A program made the position numbers and the translations under genes. The notes below the pieces were generated by a model. It did no database searches, was not told the DNA's origin, and was given only the letters and a program-made list of their open reading frames with translations. A DNA stretch of 64,000 nucleotides from the NCBI RefSeq assembly GCF_001270495.1, contig NZ_LGUR01000241.1, forward strand, positions 1 to 64,000, in the 5' to 3' direction. This stretch comes from Streptomyces viridochromogenes (lineage in GTDB: Bacteria > Actinomycetota > Actinomycetes > Streptomycetales > Streptomycetaceae). Position 1 is the stretch's first letter, and each line of letters opens with the position of its first letter. This document shows positions 8,517 to 16,867 of this stretch, in pieces.

Positions 8517-9090
8517 CCCGCCTTGTCTCCCCCTACCCGCGCAAGGAGATGCCCGGTGCGGAACAGGGCAGTCCCACGACAACAGGCCAAGCTGTCGGGA
8601 CCGCCCCTCCCGCACCGGGACCGCGACTTCGAACCCATCGCCGCAGTCACCGGCCAGGCGCTCCAGTGGTACGGCCCGGACTTCGGCAGACCAGACACGC
8701 TGTCTCGGCAGCTCGTCGCCTGCATGCCGCTCAAGGCGCGGTCGGAAGCTGTACCGCCGTCGCCCTCACGGCTCGTCGTGTGTGACCCACGAGGTGCCGC
8801 GGTGGGTCTGTGCCACCATGAGCACTCCACGCAGCCGACGTCGGCCGCGGCGAACGATTCCGCCTGCGCCAACGCCTCAGCCTCTACGCGACGCGACGTG
8901 CGGCAGCCTGCGACCAGAATCAGCCCCTGTGCGTCTCCGTACGCGCGATCGTCGCGGAAGAGGCCCGTACTCGCCCACGGCCCAGTTGCGCTGGCCCTGA
9001 GGAATTAGCAGCTCAGCGGGCCTAGGACGCCAACCAAGCCAAGCCCATCGCGCGTCAGGCAAAGCCGAGTCACACGGACGTAGCGACCCC
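8517..9090. other. Gene-poor stretch, nothing recognised
   Basis: Open frames on both strands are short, overlap one another and have no recognisable domain or convincing ribosome binding site. The sequence continues the decayed patch that begins after 7924. It separates the lectin fragment from the convergent end of the polyamine-binding gene. Confidence 0.5.
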
Positions 9091-10281
9091 TTACAACCCC
9101 GCGATCGCGTTCCACCGCTTCGCGAACCCCACCCGCTCCTCCGACGTGATGTCCCGCGCGATGGCCAGCCGTTGGCGCATCGCCGCGTCCGGGAAGATCA
9201 GCGGGTCCTCGGCCAGCGCGGCCGTCTCCGCGTCCTTGGCGGAGGCGAGTACGTCCCGAGCGGCCGGGACCGGGCAGACGTAGTTGACCCATGCGGCCAG
9301 TTCGGCGGCGACCTCGGGCTCGTAGTAGTAGTCGACCAGCCGCTCGGCGTTGGTCTTGTGCATGGCCAGGTTGGGGATCATCAGGGACTCCGACCACAGC
9401 TCGGCGCCCTCCTCGGGGACGACGAAGCGGATGTCGGGGTCGTCCGCCTGGAGCTGGATGACGTCGCCCGAGTAGGCCTGACAGGCCAGGACGTCGCCGC
9501 TCGACAGGTCCTTGATGTAGTCGTTGCCGGTGAAGCGGCGGATCTGGCCCTTGCGGACCTGCTCCTCGACCTGGTCGCAGATCCGGTGGAAGTCGTCCGC
9601 CGTCCACCGGGTGATGTCGACACCGTTGCCCTGCATGAGCAGCGCGAAGGCCTCGTCCAGACCGGAGAGGAGCGTCACCCGGCCCTTCAGGTCGCTCGCC
9701 CACAGCTCGGACACGCCGCGTATGTCACGACCCAGCCTGCGGCGGTTGTACGCGATGCCGGTGATGCCGGACTGCCACGGCACGGTGAACTTCCGCCCGG
9801 GGTCGAAGGCCGGTGAACGCAGCAGCGGGTCCAGGTACTCGGTCACGTTCGGCTGCCGGGCCCGGTCCATCTCCTGCACCCAGCCCAGCCGTACGAACCG
9901 GGCGCACATCCAGTCGCTGATGACGATGAGGTCGCGGCCGGTGCGCTGATGGTTCATCAGGGCGGGGCTGATCTTGCCGAAGAACTCGTCGTTGTCGTTG
10001 ATCTCCTCGACGTACTCGACGGAGATGCCGGTGCGCTTCCGGAAGCCCTCCAGCGTCGGCCGACGCGTCGCGTCCTCGTCGTCCGTGTCGATGTACAGCG
10101 GCCAGTTCGCCCAGGTGAGCCGCTTGTCGGTGGCGGAGAGATCGGCGGCGGCCCGGTCGGCGGGCGGAACGTAAGCGGCGGGCACACCGCAACCGGCGAG
10201 CCCGCCCGACAGCACCCCCGCACCGAGGGTGCGCAGCAGGGTCCGGCGGGACAGCGGGGAGTCGCTCGGGGGGAGGGCCAT
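9091..10281 (-). CDS. PotD-like polyamine-binding lipoprotein (ABC transporter substrate-binding protein)
   Basis: Counted from the ATG at 10281, a 396-residue extracytoplasmic solute-binding protein of the spermidine/putrescine family. The N-terminus has a twin-arginine stretch (SRRTLLRTLG) followed by a lipobox, LAGC, so export is probably by Tat with lipidation at the Cys. Mature-domain motifs include LTWANWPLYID, DLIVISDWM, YIKDLSSGDVLACQAYSGD and IPNLAMHKTNAERLVDYYY, typical of PotD/PotF. It lies downstream of the aminobutyraldehyde dehydrogenase gene on the same strand with a 163-bp gap containing a hairpin-forming repeat. No permease or ATPase gene is adjacent. The longer reading from 10317 (MPGPGP...) lacks a ribosome binding site. 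Confidence 0.85.
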   Translation of the reverse strand: MALPPSDSPLSRRTLLRTLGAGVLSGGLAGCGVPAAYVPPADRAAADLSATDKRLTWANWPLYIDTDDEDATRRPTLEGFRKRTGISVEYVEEINDNDEFFGKISPALMNHQRTGRDLIVISDWMCARFVRLGWVQEMDRARQPNVTEYLDPLLRSPAFDPGRKFTVPWQSGITGIAYNRRRLGRDIRGVSELWASDLKGRVTLLSGLDEAFALLMQGNGVDITRWTADDFHRICDQVEEQVRKGQIRRFTGNDYIKDLSSGDVLACQAYSGDVIQLQADDPDIRFVVPEEGAELWSESLMIPNLAMHKTNAERLVDYYYEPEVAAELAAWVNYVCPVPAARDVLASAKDAETAALAEDPLIFPDAAMRQRLAIARDITSEERVGFAKRWNAIAGL

Positions 10282-10377
10282 TGCGGCAGCATGCCGCCGC
10301 GGCCCAGGCCCGGGCAATCGACTCCTCGTCGAGTAGGACGCGGCACGCCGGACACGTTGTCAACCGGCCGGGACCGC

Positions 10378-10437
10378 AACGCCCTTGGGGGCGCGGGGAA
10401 CTGCGCGACCAGCCCCCACGCACCCGCAGCCGAAGGA
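10378..10437. repeat. Dispersed Streptomyces-type repeat with hairpin
   Basis: Contains TTGGGGGCGCGGGGAACTGC followed by GCGACCAGCCCCCACGCACC. Elements of this wording are scattered between genes in many Streptomyces genomes. TGGGGGC pairs with GCCCCCA about 18 nt later, so the copy can form a hairpin between the dehydrogenase stop and the PotD-like gene, possibly lowering read-through. Confidence 0.55.
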
Positions 10438-10444
10438 CAACCCC

Positions 10445-11884
10445 TTACGCGTCCAGCGACGTCATCACGTGCTTGATCCGCGTGTAGTCATCGAACCCGT
10501 AAGCCGAGAGGTCCTTGCCGTACCCCGACTTCTTGAACCCACCGTGCGGCATCTCCGCGACCAGCGGAATGTGCGTGTTGATCCACACGCACCCGAAGTC
10601 CAGCTTCTTCGACATCCGCATCGCCCGCCCGTGGTCCTTCGTCCACACGGACGAAGCCAGCGCGTACTCCACGCCGTTGGCCCACTCGACGGCCTGGTCC
10701 TCGTCCGAGAAGGACTGGACGGTGATGACCGGCCCGAAGACCTCCTTCTGGATGATCTCGTCGTCCTGCTTCAGCCCCGACACCACGGTCGGCGCGTAGA
10801 AGTACCCCTTCTCGCCGACCTGGTGGCCACCGGCCTCGACCTTGGCGTGGGCGGGCAGCCGGTCGATGAACCCGGAGACCTGCTTGAGCTGGTTGGGGTT
10901 GTTGAGCGGGCCGAACAGCACGTCCTCGTCGTCCGGCTGGCCGGTCTTCGTGTCGGCGGCCGCCTTCGCGAGCGCCTGCACGAACTCGTCGTGGATGGCC
11001 TCCTGTACGAGCACGCGCGTGGCGGCCGTACAGTCCTGCCCGGCGTTGAAGAAGCCCGCGACGGAGATGTCCTCGACGGCCTTGGCGATGTCGGTGTCGT
11101 CGAAGACGACGACCGGCGCCTTGCCGCCCAGCTCCAGGTGGACCCGCTTGAGGTCCTTGGACGCCGACTCGGCGACCGACATGCCGGCGCGCACGGAGCC
11201 GGTGATGGAGGCCATCGCCGGGGTCGGGTGCTCGACCATGAGGCGGCCGGTGTCACGGTCGCCCGTGATGACGTTGAAGACACCCTTCGGCAGGATCGAC
11301 CCGATGATCTCGGCGATCAGAACCGTCGAGGCCGGAGTCGTGTCCGACGGCTTCAGCACCACGGTGTTGCCCGCCGCGATCGCCGGCGCGAACTTCCATA
11401 CGGCCATCATCATCGGGTAGTTCCAGGGCGCGACCTGCGCGCACACCCCGACCGGCTCACGGCGGACGATGGAGGTCAGACCCTCCATGTACTCACCGGC
11501 CGAGCGGCCCTCCAGCATCCGCGCCGCACCCGCGAAGAAGCGGATCTGGTCCACCATCGGCGGGATCTCCTCGGACCGCGTGAGCCCGATCGGCTTGCCG
11601 GTGTTCTCCACCTCGGCCGCGATGAGTTCCTCGGCCCGCTCCTCGAACGCGTCCGCGATCTTCAGCAGGGCCTTCTGCCGCTCGGCGGGGGTCGTGTCCC
11701 GCCAGCCCGGGAAGGCCCTGGCGGCGGCCTCCATCGCGGCGTCGACGTCCGCCTGCCCGGACAGCGGCGCGGTCGCGTACGCCTCGCCCGTCGCGGGGTT
11801 GACCACGTCGGTGGTCCGTCCGTCGGCGGCGTCCCGGAACTCACCGTCGATGTAGTTGCGCAGACGACGCAGCTCGGTGCTCAC
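10445..11884 (-). CDS. Aldehyde dehydrogenase, probably gamma-aminobutyraldehyde dehydrogenase
   Basis: An NAD(P)-dependent aldehyde dehydrogenase of 479 residues, the usual family length. Catalytic C285 lies in AGQDCTAATRV and general base E251 in LELGGKAPVV; APWNYPMMM and the GVEYALASSVWT and HGGFKKSGYGKD blocks are typical of the betaine/aminobutyraldehyde branch. GTG at 11884 is the likely start, with GGAGG six bases before it. Neighbours are a divergent Lrp regulator, an aminotransferase and a PotD-like binding protein. Together they suggest oxidation of 4-aminobutanal or a related aldehyde to GABA during polyamine use. The exact aldehyde is inferred from context. Confidence 0.88.
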   Translation of the reverse strand: MSTELRRLRNYIDGEFRDAADGRTTDVVNPATGEAYATAPLSGQADVDAAMEAAARAFPGWRDTTPAERQKALLKIADAFEERAEELIAAEVENTGKPIGLTRSEEIPPMVDQIRFFAGAARMLEGRSAGEYMEGLTSIVRREPVGVCAQVAPWNYPMMMAVWKFAPAIAAGNTVVLKPSDTTPASTVLIAEIIGSILPKGVFNVITGDRDTGRLMVEHPTPAMASITGSVRAGMSVAESASKDLKRVHLELGGKAPVVVFDDTDIAKAVEDISVAGFFNAGQDCTAATRVLVQEAIHDEFVQALAKAAADTKTGQPDDEDVLFGPLNNPNQLKQVSGFIDRLPAHAKVEAGGHQVGEKGYFYAPTVVSGLKQDDEIIQKEVFGPVITVQSFSDEDQAVEWANGVEYALASSVWTKDHGRAMRMSKKLDFGCVWINTHIPLVAEMPHGGFKKSGYGKDLSAYGFDDYTRIKHVMTSLDA

Positions 11885-12090
11885 TGCCGGCCTCCTGTCA
11901 GGTGTCACTGCTACTGGCTGTCAGTTCTGGTTGTCCAGTTACTGAGACACCCACCCTAGTCGGCCGAGCCACGTTTTCAACACCCCCGATCGCGCCAGGG
12001 CTGCGAAATCCGCAGGTCTCAGTCGCGTAAACAACGAATTTCATCACTTCGGCCTTGCGGAACTGTCGAGACGTCGTGCACAGTGACGTC

Positions 12091-12594
12091 GTGGCCAGTC
12101 GAAGCGCAGAGCACAGGGACTCCCGCGAGTCCAGGAACGGCGGCGGTCCCCAGCTGGACGCCGTCTCCCTCGCCATCATCGAACAACTTCAGGAGGACGG
12201 CCGCCGGCCGTACGCCGCCATCGGCAAGGCCGTGGGCCTGTCCGAGGCGGCCGTGCGCCAGCGCGTCCAGAAACTGCTCGACCAGGGCGTGATGCAGATC
12301 GTCGCCGTCACGGACCCGCTCACGGTGGGCTTCCGCCGGCAGGCGATGGTCGGCGTCCACGTCGAGGGCGACGTGGAGTCGGTCGCCGACGCGCTGACCG
12401 CCATGTCCGAATGCGAGTACGTGGTGATGACGGCCGGGTCGTTCGACCTGATGGTGGAGATCGTCTGCGAGGACGACGACCACCTCCTGGACGTCATCAA
12501 CCGACGCATCCGGGCCGTCCCCGGCGTGCGCTCGACCGAGAGCTTCGTCTACCTCAAGCTCAAGAAGCAGACCTACATGTGGGGAACCCGATAA
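12091..12594 (+). CDS. Lrp/AsnC family transcriptional regulator
   Basis: From the GTG at 12091 this is a protein of about 167 residues. An N-terminal winged helix-turn-helix (LDAVSLAIIEQLQEDGRRPY then GLSEAAVRQRVQKLLDQG) is followed by the RAM effector domain (MVGVHVEGDVESVADAL, YVVMTAGSFDLMVEIVCEDD). Such regulators usually form octamers and sense amino acids or related metabolites. It diverges from the aldehyde dehydrogenase gene and is followed 19 bp later by the aminotransferase, so it probably controls both. The start is uncertain: TTG at 12055 and GTG at 12076 are also in frame and no clear Shine-Dalgarno decides. Confidence 0.85.
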   Translation: MASRSAEHRDSRESRNGGGPQLDAVSLAIIEQLQEDGRRPYAAIGKAVGLSEAAVRQRVQKLLDQGVMQIVAVTDPLTVGFRRQAMVGVHVEGDVESVADALTAMSECEYVVMTAGSFDLMVEIVCEDDDHLLDVINRRIRAVPGVRSTESFVYLKLKKQTYMWGTR

Positions 12595-12618
12595 CCGTGA
12601 GGACCCGATAACCGTGAG
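12586..12618. repeat. Tandem duplication at a stop/start junction
   Basis: ACCCGATAACCGTGAG occurs at 12586-12601 and again at 12603-12618, a 17-bp period. The first copy contains the TAA stop of the Lrp gene and a spare GTG; the second contains the GTG start of the aminotransferase. Confidence 0.85.
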
Positions 12619-13987
12619 CAGCAACAGCCCTCAGGACCTCAGCAGGACCGCGTACGACCACTTGTGGATGCACTTCACGCGTATGTCCTCGTACGAGAAG
12701 TCCCCCGTCCCGACCATCGTCCGGGGCGAGGGCACCTACATCTACGACGACAAGGGCAAGCGCTACCTCGACGGGCTCGCCGGCCTGTTCGTGGTGCAGG
12801 CCGGGCACGGCCGGGTCGAGCTGGCCGAGACCGCGTTCAAGCAGGCGCAGGAGCTGGCGTTCTTCCCGGTGTGGTCCTACGCCCACCCGAAGGCCGTGGA
12901 GCTGGCGGAGCGGCTGGCCCACGAGGCGCCGGGCGACCTCAACAAGGTCTTCTTCACCACCGGCGGCGGCGAGGCGGTCGAGACCGCCTGGAAGCTCGCC
13001 AAGCAGTACTTCAAGCTGATCGGCAAGCCCACCAAGTACAAGGTGATCTCCCGCGCGGTGGCGTATCACGGCACCCCGCAGGGCGCCCTGTCCATCACCG
13101 GCCTGCCCGGCCTGAAGGCCCCCTTCGAGCCGCTCGTCCCGGGCGCGCACAAGGTCCCGAACACCAACATCTACCGCGCCCCGCTCTTCGGCGACGACCC
13201 GGAGGCCTTCGGCCGCTGGGCCGCCGACCAGATCGAGCAGCAGATCCTCTTCGAGGGCCCGGACACGGTCGCCGCGGTCTTCCTGGAGCCGGTGCAGAAC
13301 GCGGGCGGCTGCTTCCCGCCCCCGCCCGGGTACTTCCAGCGGGTCCGCGAGATCTGCGACCAGTACGACGTTCTGCTGGTGTCGGACGAGGTCATCTGCG
13401 CCTTCGGCCGCCTGGGCACGACGTTCGCCTGCGACAAGTTCGGCTACGTCCCGGACATGATCACCTGCGCCAAGGGCATGACCTCGGGCTACTCCCCGAT
13501 CGGCGCGTGCATCATCTCCGACCGCCTGGCCGAGCCGTTCTACAAGGGCGACAACACCTTCCTGCACGGCTACACCTTCGGCGGCCACCCCGTGTCGGCC
13601 GCGGTGGGCATCGCCAACCTCGACCTCTTCGAGCGCGAGGGCCTCAACCAGCACGTGCTCGACAACGAGGGCGCCTTCCGCGCGACCCTGGAGAAGCTCC
13701 ACGACCTGCCGATCGTCGGCGACGTCCGCGGCAACGGCTTCTTCTACGGCATCGAACTCGTCAAGGACAAGGCGACGAAGGAGTCCTTCAACGACGAGGA
13801 GACCGAGCGGGTCCTGTACGGCTTCCTCTCCAAGGCACTGTACGACAACGGCCTGTACTGCCGTGCGGATGACAGGGGCGACCCGGTCGTCCAGCTCGCG
13901 CCGCCGCTGATCTCCAACCAGGAGACGTTCGACGAGATCGAGCAGATCCTGCGGGCGACCCTGTCGGAGGCCTGGACGAAGCTCTAG
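12614..13987 (+). CDS. Class III PLP aminotransferase (polyamine/omega-amino acid type)
   Basis: A 457-residue fold-type I class III aminotransferase. The PLP lysine is K287 in TCAKGMTSGYSP, preceded by the LVSDEVICAFGR motif whose Asp contacts the PLP ring nitrogen; TTGGGEAVETAWKLAKQY is the phosphate-binding region. The sequence resembles putrescine-, GABA- or beta-alanine-pyruvate transaminases, moving an omega amino group from a diamine or omega-amino acid to a keto acid. With the neighbouring aminobutyraldehyde dehydrogenase it could turn putrescine into GABA. GTG at 12614 is the start, within a small tandem duplication. It is probably translated with the Lrp gene, 19 bp apart, and is followed by a strong terminator. 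Confidence 0.88.
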   Translation: MSSNSPQDLSRTAYDHLWMHFTRMSSYEKSPVPTIVRGEGTYIYDDKGKRYLDGLAGLFVVQAGHGRVELAETAFKQAQELAFFPVWSYAHPKAVELAERLAHEAPGDLNKVFFTTGGGEAVETAWKLAKQYFKLIGKPTKYKVISRAVAYHGTPQGALSITGLPGLKAPFEPLVPGAHKVPNTNIYRAPLFGDDPEAFGRWAADQIEQQILFEGPDTVAAVFLEPVQNAGGCFPPPPGYFQRVREICDQYDVLLVSDEVICAFGRLGTTFACDKFGYVPDMITCAKGMTSGYSPIGACIISDRLAEPFYKGDNTFLHGYTFGGHPVSAAVGIANLDLFEREGLNQHVLDNEGAFRATLEKLHDLPIVGDVRGNGFFYGIELVKDKATKESFNDEETERVLYGFLSKALYDNGLYCRADDRGDPVVQLAPPLISNQETFDEIEQILRATLSEAWTKL

Positions 13988-14029
13988 ACCTCCGGCGGTT
14001 CGACGGAGGACCGGCCTTCGGCGGTACGA

Positions 14030-14074
14030 CGGCGGGGGTGCACCCGTAGGAGTGAGAAGGGTGCACCCCCGCCG
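14030..14074 (+). terminator. Strong hairpin terminator after the aminotransferase
   Basis: A perfect 16-bp stem (14030-14045 with 14059-14074, CGGCGGGGGTGCACCC and its complement) around a 13-nt loop, 43 bp past the stop codon at 13987. Confidence 0.85.
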
Positions 14075-14194
14075 CGTGCTGTCCGGCGTTCCGGTCCCGG
14101 ATCCTTAGCGTGCCTGGTAACCGATCGGCCCTGTCTTCGTTCCCCCGCACGGGGGAACGGCACGGGAACTACGGATCTGACGAGGTGTACGCCC

Positions 14195-14935
14195 ATGGAG
14201 GCTCCGCCGGACAACGACGTGCTCTGGGCACGCGCGCTGCACTTCACGCACCGCGACGGCTCCCCCGCGCTCGGCGGGGTCTCGCTCGGCGTGCGTGAAA
14301 GCGAGATCCTCGCCGTCACGGGCCCGCGCGGCAGCGGCAAGACGGCTCTCCTGCGGTGTCTGTCCGGCCTCCTTCCGGCGCGGGGCGGCGAGGTCTGGTT
14401 CAACAGCATCCCGGTGCACACCCTGGGCGCGCCGGCCCGCGAACGGCTCCGCCGCGACCGCTTCACCTGGATCGACCCGACCCCGACACTCGTCCCCGAG
14501 CTGAACGTCTGGGAGAACGCCGCCCTCCCCCTGATGCTGCGCGGCACCAGCCGCCGCCGTGCCAAGACGGCCGCGCTGGAGTGGCTGAACCGCCTGGACG
14601 TCGGCGAGTCGGCCCGCAAGCGCCCACACCAGCTGGTCCAGGCCGAACGGCAGCGCGTGTGCATCGCCCGGGCGCTGGCCCCCTCACCCACGGTCCTGTT
14701 CGCCGACGAACCGACGGCCCCCTTGCACCGCGCCGACCGCGCGCACGTCCTGCGCGCCCTGACGACGGCGGCCCGCTCGCACGGCATCACGGTCGTCCTG
14801 GCCACGTACGACGTGGAGAACGCGGCCTTCGCCGACCGCACCATCGCCCTCCTCGACGGCCGGCGCGTCAACACGGTGCACCTGCCTCCGGTCACCGCGA
14901 CGGAAGGCCGGGCCGCGTGCTCGCTCTCCGTCTGA
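14195..14935 (+). CDS. ABC transporter ATP-binding protein with eroded catalytic motifs
   Basis: A 246-residue ABC ATPase. Walker A is intact (GPRGSGKT, 43-50) and Walker B is present (VLFADE, 167-172). Other motifs are altered: the Q-loop glutamine position holds Asp (WIDPTPT, D94), the LSGGQ signature reads LVQAE (147-151), the D-loop reads APLHRAD, and the H-loop histidine is Tyr (LATYDVENA, Y205). It should bind nucleotide but may hydrolyse it poorly or not at all by the standard mechanism. The order resembles the LolD/MacB-type ATPases. The last 19 bp overlap the start of the permease-like gene, so the two are coupled. ATG at 14195; upstream GACGAGGT is a weak ribosome binding site. Confidence 0.8.
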   Translation: MEAPPDNDVLWARALHFTHRDGSPALGGVSLGVRESEILAVTGPRGSGKTALLRCLSGLLPARGGEVWFNSIPVHTLGAPARERLRRDRFTWIDPTPTLVPELNVWENAALPLMLRGTSRRRAKTAALEWLNRLDVGESARKRPHQLVQAERQRVCIARALAPSPTVLFADEPTAPLHRADRAHVLRALTTAARSHGITVVLATYDVENAAFADRTIALLDGRRVNTVHLPPVTATEGRAACSLSV

Positions 14936-16290
14936 CCCGAAGCGCCCAGCCGGCCGTACAACTGCGCCGCCTGCTCGTGGCGGCGGCCTCGGCGGGCACG
15001 GGCTTCCTGCTGCTCTGCGCCCTGGGCTACGCCATGTCCCACGCCGACGCCGGGGCGTCGCTCCTGCGCCTGGCCTGGTGCGTGCCCCCACTCGCGGCGA
15101 CGGTCCACCTCGCGGTGGCGGTGGCCCGCACCGACCCCGGCAGCAAGCCCCGCCCCGGCCTCGCGGCGATCGGCCTGGGCCCGACCCGCCTGATGCTGGT
15201 CTCGGCCACCACCACGGCCCTGTCCTGCACCCTGGGCTCGATGCTCGCCCTGCTGGTCTTCCTCCACCTGCGCGGCGACCTGACGGGCATGCCCTTCGAC
15301 GGCGCGGCCGCGGAGTTCCTGGCAGCGCACCGCCCCCTTCCTCTGCCGGCCGCCCTGACCCTGCTGACCCTGGTACCGGCGATCGCGTCGACGACGGTGG
15401 CCTTCGTCCTCCGGCCGAAGGAACCCGGCCACGCCGCGGCACGGGGCGCCGAGGGACGGTCGTACCGCCGCTTCGGGGCGTACGGCAGGGCGGTGGCCCG
15501 GGAGACGTTCGGGGCGTACGGGCGGTTCGGGGCGCGCCGGGGAGGGGCCCAGGAGAAGGGCGACCCGCCGCCGGAGGGGTCGAGCACGTCGGCAGAAGAA
15601 CCTCAGGAATCCCCGGAGCCCCAAGAACCCCTGGAACCCCTGGAACCCCTGGACCACGTGGCCCACCTTCCGGCCCCCCGCAAACCCCCCGTCGGCCTCC
15701 CCTGGGGCATCGCCATCGTCGCCGCGGGCCTGGCCGTGGAGGCTTACGCCGCCCGCGCGGCAAGCGGCGCCCTCGCCCTTCCTTCCGCACTCCCCAGCGG
15801 CCCGGCCGGAGTACTGGTCGGCTGGCTCCTGACCGCCGTCGGGCTGGCCCTGGCCGCCCCCGGCCTCACCCACCTCTGCGGCCGCCTCCTCCAAGCCGTA
15901 CGCCCGGGCGCCGTCCGCCTCCTGGCGGGCCGCGTCCTCATGGCGGAGGCCACCCGCATCGGCCGCCCCCTCGGCGTCGTCTGCGCCGTGGCCTCCGCGG
16001 CGTACGCCATGGCTCCCCTCTCCGCCGCCGCGACCACCGCCACCGTCGGCCCACTCAGCACCCTCGGCGCCACCGTGGTCACCGGCTGCGCCGTGGCCAC
16101 CCTCCTCACGGCCGCCGTGGAGGCCAAACAGGCCCGCGCCGACACCACGGCCGCGCTGGTCCGCCTCGGCGCCCCCACCACGCTCCTCCGCAGTGCGGCA
16201 GCCCTGCGCGCCGGTGCCCTGCTCGCCTTCTTCTGCCCGCTCACCCTGATCGTGGCGGAGCTGGCCGCACTGCCCCTGGCAGCCCGCTGA
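14917..16290 (+). CDS. Membrane protein, probable permease partner of the preceding ATPase
   Basis: A 457-residue integral membrane protein starting at the GTG at 14917, inside the end of the ATPase gene, with GGAAGG upstream. Hydrophobic helices lie at about 18-40, 45-62, 80-102 and 138-160. A charged, Pro/Glu-rich insert with short repeats (QEPLEPLEPLDH) follows, then at least five more helices from about 245 to the end. Two halves with several helices each fit an FtsX/MacB-like permease fold loosely, but no clear extracellular domain is visible. The insert DNA holds a near-perfect 9-10 bp repeat (CCCTGGAAC). Function unknown; the ATPase coupling is the main evidence for transport. Confidence 0.7.
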   Translation: MLALRLTRSAQPAVQLRRLLVAAASAGTGFLLLCALGYAMSHADAGASLLRLAWCVPPLAATVHLAVAVARTDPGSKPRPGLAAIGLGPTRLMLVSATTTALSCTLGSMLALLVFLHLRGDLTGMPFDGAAAEFLAAHRPLPLPAALTLLTLVPAIASTTVAFVLRPKEPGHAAARGAEGRSYRRFGAYGRAVARETFGAYGRFGARRGGAQEKGDPPPEGSSTSAEEPQESPEPQEPLEPLEPLDHVAHLPAPRKPPVGLPWGIAIVAAGLAVEAYAARAASGALALPSALPSGPAGVLVGWLLTAVGLALAAPGLTHLCGRLLQAVRPGAVRLLAGRVLMAEATRIGRPLGVVCAVASAAYAMAPLSAAATTATVGPLSTLGATVVTGCAVATLLTAAVEAKQARADTTAALVRLGAPTTLLRSAAALRAGALLAFFCPLTLIVAELAALPLAAR

Positions 16291-16410
16291 AGCCGACGTC
16301 CGAAGACGTGGGAAGACGTACGAAAAAAAGATGTCCGCCGGGCGATGAGTTCCGCTCGGACCCCCGGTCTACCCCATCGAACAGCAGACACCCCGATGGG
16401 AGAGACCACG

Positions 16411-16830
16411 ATGACCGCCCCCGCGTACCAGCAGATGATCTTCCTGAACCTGCCCGTGAACGACCTCGACGCCTCGAAGAAGTTCTTCACGGAGCTCGGT
16501 TACTCGATCAACGAGCAGTTCAGCGACGACACGACCGCGTCGGTCGTGATCAGCGAGACCATCGTCGCGATGGTGCACACCCACGAGAAGTACGCCCAGT
16601 TCACGAAGAAGCAGATCGCCGACGCGGCGAAGACCAGCGAGGTGCTGATCGCGCTGAGTTCCGAGAGCCGCGAGAAGGTCGACGAGCTGGTCGACAAGGC
16701 GGTCGCCGCGGGCGGTTCCGTCTCCGGCGAGACCCAGGACCACGGCTTCATGTACGGCCGCGCCTTCGACGACCTCGACGGCCACACCTGGGAGGTCGTC
16801 TGGATGGACCCGTCGGCCATCGAGGGCTGA
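16411..16830 (+). CDS. VOC (glyoxalase/bleomycin-resistance fold) family protein
   Basis: A 139-residue single VOC domain: QMIFLNLPVNDLDASKKFF begins the first beta-alpha-beta-beta-beta unit, and FDDLDGHTWEVVWMDPSA ends the second, with the Glu of WEV at the usual metal-ligand position. The ATG at 16411 has GGGAGA upstream. Proteins of this type act as dioxygenases, isomerases or antibiotic-binding proteins; the KFFTELGY...VVISETIVAMVHTHE pattern matches a large uncharacterised actinobacterial group. It stands alone between the ABC pair and the LOG gene. No specific substrate can be given. Confidence 0.8.
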   Translation: MTAPAYQQMIFLNLPVNDLDASKKFFTELGYSINEQFSDDTTASVVISETIVAMVHTHEKYAQFTKKQIADAAKTSEVLIALSSESREKVDELVDKAVAAGGSVSGETQDHGFMYGRAFDDLDGHTWEVVWMDPSAIEG

Positions 16831-16867
16831 CGCGAGGCGTCCCATCCACGGTGCCTAGCATGGGCGG

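Noticed and set aside
8523..9008. 161-codon plus-strand frame after the lectin fragment
   Set aside because: No recognisable domain, no ribosome binding site, and composition like noncoding DNA in the decayed patch.
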